Assembly: GCA_025454715.1 (NCBI GenBank)
Contig: JALONY010000139.1
Location: 1-6,008 of the forward strand
DNA length: 6,008 nucleotides
Source of the DNA: Anaerolineae bacterium
GTDB taxonomy: Bacteria; Chloroflexota; Anaerolineae; Aggregatilineales; Phototrophicaceae
Direction of reading: 5' to 3'
In this document: piece after piece, positions 1 to 6,008 of the stretch
Numbering within the stretch: the stretch's first letter is position 1
Layout: each line of letters begins with the position of its first letter
The notes under the pieces: model-generated
Told to the model about the DNA's origin: nothing
Seen by the model: only the letters and a program-made list of their open reading frames with translations
Databases searched by the model: none
Made by a program: the position numbers and the translations under genes

Positions 1-3000
1 GCGCCCTGCTCAAAAGCATGACCGTCTCGCCCGATGAGGTGTCTGACCTGCTGGCAGGTTTCAAGCCCGGCGCCATCCCGCCTGACAAACTCGGCGGCAT
101 AGACCTCTCTCAACACGCCATTCCGCTCAGCTTGAGCTTTCAGCTCAACCCTTATACCGATAATCTGCTGTATATCTTGAATTATGTCAGCCTTCAGCTC
201 CAGACCACCCAACCGTGGACGATTTTGGACACCGACACCAGCCTGTTGGAAGTCGAAAAAGCGGCGCTATATCTGACAGCCTTCAATCCGACGCCTGAAG
301 GCATCAGCGGCTGGTCAATTGGCGTTTCGGCCACCATCGACATCGGGCGGCATGATGGCCAACTCTCGGCGGCGCTCAGCTACACCAGTACCCACGGCAA
401 GGGCGGCACGAAAATCCTCATCAGCCAGAGCGGCGGCCTGATTACCGCCTCCGACATCCTCGGCTTGTTCATGGGCGGCGCGGCCATCGACGCCCCGCCG
501 GTTGCGCTCGAGAGCTTCAGCCTCAGCATCGACACGCGCACCGGGCGCTACAGCGGCGGGTTCGAAATCGCCACCGGCTGGGACATCGACATCGGCGGCG
601 AGCGGCTACATCCCGCCCATCACCAGCGCGCCCAGCAAGCTGTCGGGCTACTTGGCCGCCCACCCCAACGCCCAGCCGCCGCCCAGCGGCGCGTATGGCT
701 CGCTGTCTGGCGTGCTGCGCTTCGATGGCTTGTTCGACGGCGTGGTGTTCGTCGAGGCCGACTACCCGGGCAACGGTGGCTGGGAATTGACCGGTCTCGC
801 CAAAAGCGAGACCACCATCGGCGAACTGCTCAGCAACATCGGCGCGTATTACACGCTCGACACCCCCAGCTTGCCCAGCGTCATCGCAGACCTCGCCTTG
901 ACCGAAGTCCTGATGAAGCTCAACACCCGCACCGGCAACCTGACCTTCACCGTGCAAGCCGCGTGGCTGAGCGACGACCCCGACAGCGCCAAGCTCACCC
1001 TGCACATCCGGCGCACCAAGCAGACCAGCACCAGCGCCCACCTGAGCATCCAAGGCACGCTGGCGTTTTACGACGGCAAGGGCGAGGCGTTCGAGTTCGG
1101 CTTGTTGTTCGACCAAAGCGGGCGCGGCGACACGTTCGCGGCCTATTACAACCGCCCCGACTCGTCCGATTTGTCGGTCTATCAGCTCATCAAGCAATTG
1201 CTGGGCGACAGCCCCGACCTCCAAGACCAAACCAGCGCCTTCACGTTCGGAATCAACGAGGCGCTCATCGCCTATACCGCCCCGACCGGCACGGCCAGCG
1301 GCGCGTATATCTTCGGTTTCGGGGTGGCCGCCTCGCTCGATTTGTCGGCCTTACAAGGCTTGCCGGTCATCGGCGAGTTGTTCGCCGACGCCCCGACGCT
1401 CGACCTCGGCGCGCAGCTCATGTACGCCACCGCGCCCGTCTCACAACAAACCCTGACCCAGCTCAACCGCCTGTTCAAAGGCCATAAGCGCCAGCTCCCC
1501 GTCGGCAACACCACCGGCCTTCCGGCGGGCTGTTCGTTCGCCATGCAGCTCTGGGTCGAGGGCGACGCGCCCCAGACCGTGCCGCTCAGCAGCGACGCGA
1601 CCCCCAGCGCGTTTGCGCCTTTCCCGCCCAGCACCCCGCCCAGCCAACCTGCCGCTCAGACCGGTACCGGCATGTCCAACGGTGTGGTCTGGTTCCAGAT
1701 CCAAAAGACGTTCGGCCCTCTGCACGTCTCGCGGGTCGGGTTCACCTATAAGCGCAGTGAAGAGGCGTTCTATGGCTACATCGACGCCGATATCTCGGTC
1801 GATGTCGTCACCCTGTCGCTGATTGAGCTGTACCTCGGCTTCGCGTTCGACGGTGACGGATTCGACGATATCCGCTTCGGCCTGAACGGGCTGGGCTTGC
1901 AGTTCCGGCTCGACCCGCTCTCGATTGGTGGCTCGTTCTACTTGACCGAAAGCGGCGGCGTGCAATCGTACAACGGCTACGCCTCGCTCGGGCTGGGGCC
2001 GCTCCAGTTGTCGGCCATCGGCTCGTTCGCCGAGGCCGCCGACTCGCACCCATCGCTGTTCATCTTCGCCGCGCTCGATTACCCGTTGGGCGGGCTGGGC
2101 TTCTTCTTCGTCAACGGGCTGTCGGCGGGCTTCGGCTTCAACCGTGACCTCATCATGCCCAGCGTGTCGCAGGTGCCCAATTATTGGCTGGTGCAGGCCG
2201 CCAACACCCCCCAGCCCAACCAACCGCCGCCCCAGACCGGCACCCTCTCACCCAGCACCACCAGCATCCTCAACAGCGCCATCCAATACGCGCCGGTGTC
2301 GGTCGGGCAATATTGGCTTGCGCTCGGCTTGCGCTTCACCACCTACGAGATTATCCAAACCTTGGCGGTGGCCGCCCTGACCTTCGGCAAGCGCTTCGAG
2401 GTCGATGTCATCGGCCTCTCGACCATCATGATACCGCCGACCCCGGGCGAGAACTTCTCGCCGCTGGGCGAGGCGCAGTTGGCCTTAATCGGGTCGTTCG
2501 TGCTGCAAACCGACCCGTTCGCCATGGATATCGTGATTCAAGGGCAGCTCACCCCCAGCTCGTACCTGTTCTCGCGCAGTTGCAAGCTGACCGGCGGCTT
2601 CGCCTTCGGGGTGTGGGTCGGCGGGGAGCACGGCGGTGATTTCGTCGTCACGTTCGGCGGTTATCACCCCAGCTTCGCCCCGCCCAGCTACTACCCGCAA
2701 GTGCCGCGGGTCGGGTTCTCGTGGGTCATCTCAAACCTGTTGCACGCCCAAGGCGCGCTGTATTTCGCCCTGACCCCCATCGCCATCATGGCCGGTGGGT
2801 CGCTGTCGGTCTTGTTCCAGCTCAGCGCGCCCAGCCCGCTCCCCAGCGTGCGCGCCTCGCTCGATGTCGGCATGGACTTCTTGATCAACTGGAAGCCGTA
2901 TCACTACGAGGTCAGCACCGAGGCCGAAGTCGAAATCGACGTGATTTACCACCTGTTCGGCACCCATCAAATCAGCGCCAGCGCCGGTGCCGATATGTCG

Positions 3001-3957
3001 TTGTGGGGGCCCGATTGGGGCGGCCACGCCTCGCTGCACATGAGCGTGTGGTTCATCAAAATCAATTTCTCGGTCACGTTCGGGGCGAAAAACGGCGGCG
3101 CGTCCCCGCTCACGTGGTCAGAATTCCAGTCGTCACTGCTCCCTCAGCCCGAGGCCATCCCCAGCTCGGTCAACGCGCCCAGCGGCAGCACGCACTGGAA
3201 TTACGTCACCGCCGAGGTCAGCACCGGCCTCGTCCGCCAAACCCAAGTGTCCCAAGACGGCGAGACGCGCAATTATTCGGTCATCGACCCCAAGACGTTC
3301 GTCATCACCACCGGCTCGGCCATCCCCATCACCAGCCTGAGCGGCAGTTGGTCGTCGTTCGACGATGCCGGCCTAAAGACCAGCGGCCTCGGCGTCACCG
3401 CGATGAACACCGCCTTTGCCAGCGCCCCGCACACCCTGACGGTCGAATATCGCGATACCGCCAGCGACTCGTTCGTCGAGGCGGGCAGCCACTTCACCCA
3501 TCAGCCCATCCCGCGCAGCGTGCCGCTGGCGATGTGGGGCACCGCACTGCTGAACACCAACAACCCCAACAGCGTCAACCAGCCCAGCCTCATCCCCAAC
3601 ACGGTCGGCGGCTTCAGCCTGACGGCGGCCACCCCCGCCGTGGTCGGTGAAGGCCAGAGCGTGCCGCGCCAAAATTTCGCTTACGACACCACCCCCGACT
3701 CGGGCGCGTTCTTGTGGCTGTCCGCCGGAGAGTTCACCCCGTCCACGCCGACGCAACCGACCGACCCCATCAGCAGCCGTCAGGCCATCGAGGCCATCCA
3801 AGCCGACATGCTGGCACCCGACACCCAAGCCACCCGCCAAAGCGTGCTCGACGCGCTCGGGTTCATCACCACCCCGTTCGACCTCAACCAAGACATGACG
3901 CAGTACGCGGCCTTCGCGCCGCGTGCAGGCGGTTTCTCGACCACACAAGGGAGCTGA
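1..3957 (+). CDS. DUF6603 domain-containing large protein; 5' partial, frameshifted near 600
   Basis: Very large protein of unknown function, at least about 1,317 residues. It is open to the left edge (codons from position 3); the ATG at 18 has no ribosome binding site, so the true start lies upstream. Frame 3 reads well to about 599 and frame 1 from 601 to TGA 3955-3957. Order: three diverged beta-rich repeats (309-1347); Pro/Ser/Thr linker (about 1585-1680); DUF6603 domain (about 1696-3090); beta-rich tail; helical C-terminus (3772-3864). Family-like motifs are LDYPLGG (2074-2094), SAGFGFNRDL (2122-2151), GGEHGGDFVVTFGGYHPSF (2620-2676), NWKPYHYE (2887-2910), HLFGTH (2950-2967) and LWGP (3001-3012). 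Further on, SAIPIT (3316-3333) and VPLAMWG (3520-3540) also resemble family members I remember. No catalytic motif or clear membrane helix is visible, and a signal peptide cannot be judged. The domain call is firm; the role is unknown. Confidence 0.88.
309..1347 (+). repeat. Three diverged protein-level repeats in the DUF6603 protein
   Basis: Three modules of roughly 95-102 residues, at about 309-599, 691-969 and 1042-1347, share one order of elements. First comes a beta pair around a turn: GVSATIDIGRHDGQL, SGVLRFDGLFDGVV and QGTLAFYDGKGEAF. Then a short helix-like block: TASDILGLF (444-470), TIGELLSNI (814-840) and SVYQLIKQL (1174-1200). Last a strand ending at a turn: TRTG (534-545), TRTG (925-936) and APTG (1279-1290). 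Helix-to-turn spacing is 90, 111 and 105 bases. Identity is low and DNA-level similarity is not obvious, so this is an old internal duplication, aligned by eye. The frameshift falls just after copy 1. Confidence 0.55.
594..606 (+). other. +1 frameshift site in the DUF6603 gene
   Basis: The sequence GGCGGCGAGCGGC marks the change of reading frame. Before it, frame 3 gives GWDIDIGG; after it, frame 1 gives SGYIPPITSAPSKLSGY. Removing one G (for example base 600) yields a smooth IGGSGY join. Without correction, frame 3 continues as an Arg/His/Pro-rich tail to a TAA at 1485-1487, which is not protein-like. No other frame break is seen in the gene, so the lesion is recent, or it is a sequencing or assembly error. 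The exact base is uncertain within about 580-607. Confidence 0.85.
3947..3953 (+). promoter_or_regulatory. Ribosome binding site of the second gene
   Basis: AAGGGAG lies 7 bases before the GTG at 3961, inside the last codons of the upstream gene. It matches the anti-Shine-Dalgarno sequence well and decides the GTG start over the later in-frame ATG at 4021, which has only a G run directly against it. Its position before the upstream stop (TGA 3955-3957) suggests translational coupling. Confidence 0.8.
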
Positions 3958-3960
3958 CCC

Positions 3961-6008
3961 GTGACCGATACCCCGCCCAAGCCCGTCAACCTCGTCTTCA
4001 TCGACTCGCACATCCCGGGGATGCTGGACGGCGATTACCGCCTGACGGTCAAGCAAGGCTTGTCCGTCACCGCCGGATCGGATGAGCTACCGCCCGACCA
4101 AGCAACGCGCCAATTGTACTTTTCGGTGGCGGGGCCGCGCTTCTCGCTCGACCCGTCGCTGATACAGGGCGTGTTCCCGCCCGATAAGGGCGTCGGGCGC
4201 TACAGCGGCGTGCTGCCCCACGTCATCCTGCATCGCTCCACCCTGCCGTGGGAGCGCGAAATCAGCCCCAGCACCCCCAACGGCACCCCGTGGCTGGCCG
4301 TGCTGACCTTCGTCGGCGACGAAATCAACCAGCTCGGCATCGAGAACACCACCGTCGGTGAGCTACAAAACCCGACCCAAAACCCAGCTTACCCGGGCAC
4401 CCAGCTCGAGGTCGCGCAGTCCGAAAGCGACCAAGCGGTGGTCATCGACGTGCCGCTCCGCTTGCTGGCCAAGACCGTCCCCAGCTTGTCCGACCTCGCG
4501 TTGCTGGCGCACGTGCGCGAATTGACCACCGACGGCGCACCCAACCTCGGCGAATCCAACCTGTTCCCAATCGTGGTCGGCAACCGCTTACCTGCCTACA
4601 CCCCGCCCGCCACCGGCTGCGAGGTCAAGGCGGTCTTGGTGTCGCTGGAGGGGCGTACCGACCTATACGACGCGCTCGCCCAGCCCGACGCGGCAAACAA
4701 CGACCTGCCCTATCGCTTGATTCTGCTGCACACGTGGCAATACACCACCCTGCCCGCCGACAAGACGTTTACCGATTACGTGTTGGACGCCGCCACCCCA
4801 CCCCCCAACAACCCGCAAAACCTGTTGCGGATGGACAGCCTGACCGCTACCGACGACGGCGCACAACGCGCCAACACCTTGCTCGAGGCCGGTTTCGTCC
4901 CCTTGCAGCACCAAACGCGCCAAGGCAACGCCCTCGTCTCGTGGTATCGTGGGCCGTTCGTCACCCAGCCGCCCACGGCTCCCACGGACTGGTCGGCGTT
5001 TGCGGGCATCCGCTCGCCCGACCAGCTCATGCGCTATTTCGAGGGGCTTGGGATGCTCGACACCTCGTATGCCGCCGCGTGGCAAATCGGGCAATTGCTC
5101 ACGCTGCAAAATACCGGCGTCAGCACCGCCCTGTACGATTGGAAGCGCGGCCAAGCCTTGCTCAAGTCTGCGGCGCGCCAAACCCACCTGCCGGTCAAGC
5201 CACTGCGCGCCCTGCCATTGCCCAGCACCATTCAGACATGGCTGACCGAGCTGGCGCGCTTGGAGCACGTGCCGTTCAATTACCTCGTCGCCAACGAGCA
5301 ATTGCTCCCCAGCGAATCGCTGCGGTTCTTCGGGGTCGATCCGCTCTGGCGCGCCGCCTTGCTGGATGGCGCGTTCAGCGTCGGGCGGGTGCTCTCCAGC
5401 GACGCCGAGGCCGACGGCCTGACCGTCCAAGCCCAACAGCGTGACCTGCTCAGCCAGCCCATCACCGGATTTTTGTTGCGCTCGCACGTCGTGGAAGGCT
5501 GGCCGCGCTTACAAGTCGAGGGCTATGACAGCGTGCCCAGCGACCCGAACGTGCTCTCGGTCGGGGCACCGCTCACGATGTTGCGGATGGAGCGCCTCGC
5601 GCCCGATTTGTTGTTGTGCCTGTTCGTCGGCAAGCTCCAGACGGTCGAACTGCATGAGGTGCCCGAAACGGTGCACTTCGGCCTCTCGCACGACCCCGAA
5701 AATCACTATACCGCGTGTAACCTGACCGACGGTCAAACCCCATCCGGCTGGTACAAGGCGTATCGTCTCAGCGGCAGCGCCGAGCTGTATACCGACTGCG
5801 TGGTCGATGTCGGGGCGTACCTCGACACCAGCAGCGGGCAACTCGACATCACCCGTGCGGCGCAAGCGTTGGCCGCGCAAGGCGCCAGCATCGACAGCCC
5901 ACCTGCGACCAGCGCCTTGGCCGGTCACCCGTGGTGGGTGGCCTATCAGATGATCGAGGGCGTCCAGCGGGTGCGGTTGATGATTACGCCGCGGGTCATC
6001 GCAGGGCC
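3961..6008 (+). CDS. Large conserved hypothetical protein, partner of the DUF6603 protein; 3' partial
   Basis: Begins with GTG three bases after the upstream stop and is open for 682 codons to the right edge; I read the frame line by line and found no stop. Function unknown. Blocks that look like a recurrent family of large uncharacterised proteins (from memory): FSVAGPRFSL (residues 54-63), FPP (72-74), LPHVILHRSTLPWERE (85-100), TPWLAVLTF (109-117), PSLSDLALLAHVRE (174-187), LVSLEGR (226-232), GFVPL (311-315), SWYRGPF (327-333), TALYDWKR (389-396), PFNYLVANEQLLPSESLRFF (438-457), LLDGAFSVGR (467-476), LRMERLAPDLLLCLF (541-555) and YQMIEGVQRVRL (662-673). There is no signal peptide, membrane helix or known catalytic signature, so it is probably cytoplasmic or exported by a non-classical route. 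The last block resembles the end of such proteins, so the stop is probably not far beyond the window. Coding status is very sure; family placement is moderate. Confidence 0.9.
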   Translation, partial: MTDTPPKPVNLVFIDSHIPGMLDGDYRLTVKQGLSVTAGSDELPPDQATRQLYFSVAGPRFSLDPSLIQGVFPPDKGVGRYSGVLPHVILHRSTLPWEREISPSTPNGTPWLAVLTFVGDEINQLGIENTTVGELQNPTQNPAYPGTQLEVAQSESDQAVVIDVPLRLLAKTVPSLSDLALLAHVRELTTDGAPNLGESNLFPIVVGNRLPAYTPPATGCEVKAVLVSLEGRTDLYDALAQPDAANNDLPYRLILLHTWQYTTLPADKTFTDYVLDAATPPPNNPQNLLRMDSLTATDDGAQRANTLLEAGFVPLQHQTRQGNALVSWYRGPFVTQPPTAPTDWSAFAGIRSPDQLMRYFEGLGMLDTSYAAAWQIGQLLTLQNTGVSTALYDWKRGQALLKSAARQTHLPVKPLRALPLPSTIQTWLTELARLEHVPFNYLVANEQLLPSESLRFFGVDPLWRAALLDGAFSVGRVLSSDAEADGLTVQAQQRDLLSQPITGFLLRSHVVEGWPRLQVEGYDSVPSDPNVLSVGAPLTMLRMERLAPDLLLCLFVGKLQTVELHEVPETVHFGLSHDPENHYTACNLTDGQTPSGWYKAYRLSGSAELYTDCVVDVGAYLDTSSGQLDITRAAQALAAQGASIDSPPATSALAGHPWWVAYQMIEGVQRVRLMITPRVIAG

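Noticed and set aside
502..600. TTG at 502 as the start of a separate downstream gene
   Set aside because: Its first 33 or so residues are low-complexity Arg/Ser/Ala sequence, overlap the well-formed frame-3 protein and have no ribosome binding site. Real coding in this frame begins only at about 601.
594..606. Programmed +1 ribosomal frameshift
   Set aside because: There is no stop codon, rare-codon pause, internal Shine-Dalgarno sequence or slippery run at the junction as in known +1 sites; a simple extra base is more likely.
523..1230. Long minus-strand open frame (235 codons)
   Set aside because: It lies antisense to well-supported coding sequence; its Gly/Ala/Val/Arg/Gln composition is the usual mirror of GC-rich codons, and no motif is seen.
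600..1487. Frame-3 continuation to the TAA at 1487
   Set aside because: After about 600 the translation is Arg/His/Pro-rich and out of phase with the beta-rich frame-1 protein; it is the shadow left by the frameshift.
1441..2223. Minus-strand open frame of 260 codons
   Set aside because: Antisense to the linker and first half of DUF6603; composition is Arg/Glu/Gly/Val-rich, typical of a shadow.
2721..3650. Plus-strand open frame of 309 codons in another frame
   Set aside because: Arg/His/Gln-rich throughout and fully inside the DUF6603 gene, whose motifs are continuous here.
4021..4023. ATG at 4021 as the start of the second gene
   Set aside because: The preceding GGGG abuts the ATG with no spacing, whereas GTG 3961 has AAGGGAG at ideal distance and keeps the protein-like residues before it.
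4734..5444. Plus-strand open frame of 236 codons in frame 3
   Set aside because: Arg/Ala-rich shadow inside the second gene, which has conserved blocks in frame 1 over the same span.
4663..5487. Minus-strand open frame of 274 codons
   Set aside because: Antisense to the second gene, whose conserved blocks run across the whole stretch; no recognisable domain and shadow-like composition.

Overview
The window is GC-rich (roughly 60-65% by eye), almost entirely coding, and carries only two large genes, both on the + strand and both cut by the window edges. Codon use is strongly GC-biased and the genes are packed with a 3-base gap and a Shine-Dalgarno sequence, so this is bacterial DNA. The phylum cannot be fixed from these bases; Chloroflexota or a similar GC-rich lineage is only a guess.

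Positions 1-3957 hold the first gene, a very large protein (at least about 1,317 residues) whose centre, about 1696-3090, is a DUF6603 domain, a family of unknown function that I recall from bacteria and fungi. Its N-terminal part (309-1347) looks like three diverged copies of one beta-rich module. The reading frame changes once, near position 600. Upstream the protein-like frame is the one with codons starting at 3, 6, 9 and so on; downstream it is the frame starting at 601. One extra base in GGCGGCGAGCGGC explains this, so the gene is either freshly frameshifted or carries an assembly error.

Positions 3961-6008 hold the second gene, which begins with GTG behind a good ribosome binding site, stays open for 682 codons and runs off the right edge. 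It has no known enzyme signature, but several blocks look like a recurrent large family of uncharacterised proteins. The layout (TGA, three bases, GTG, with the binding site inside the end of gene 1) indicates one transcript and probably coupled translation. The two proteins therefore probably act in one process, which is unknown.

There is no RNA gene, CRISPR array, mobile element, promoter or terminator that I can support, and no gene-free stretch above 300 bases. If there is an undescribed system here, it is this pair of giant uncharacterised proteins together with whatever lies on either side.
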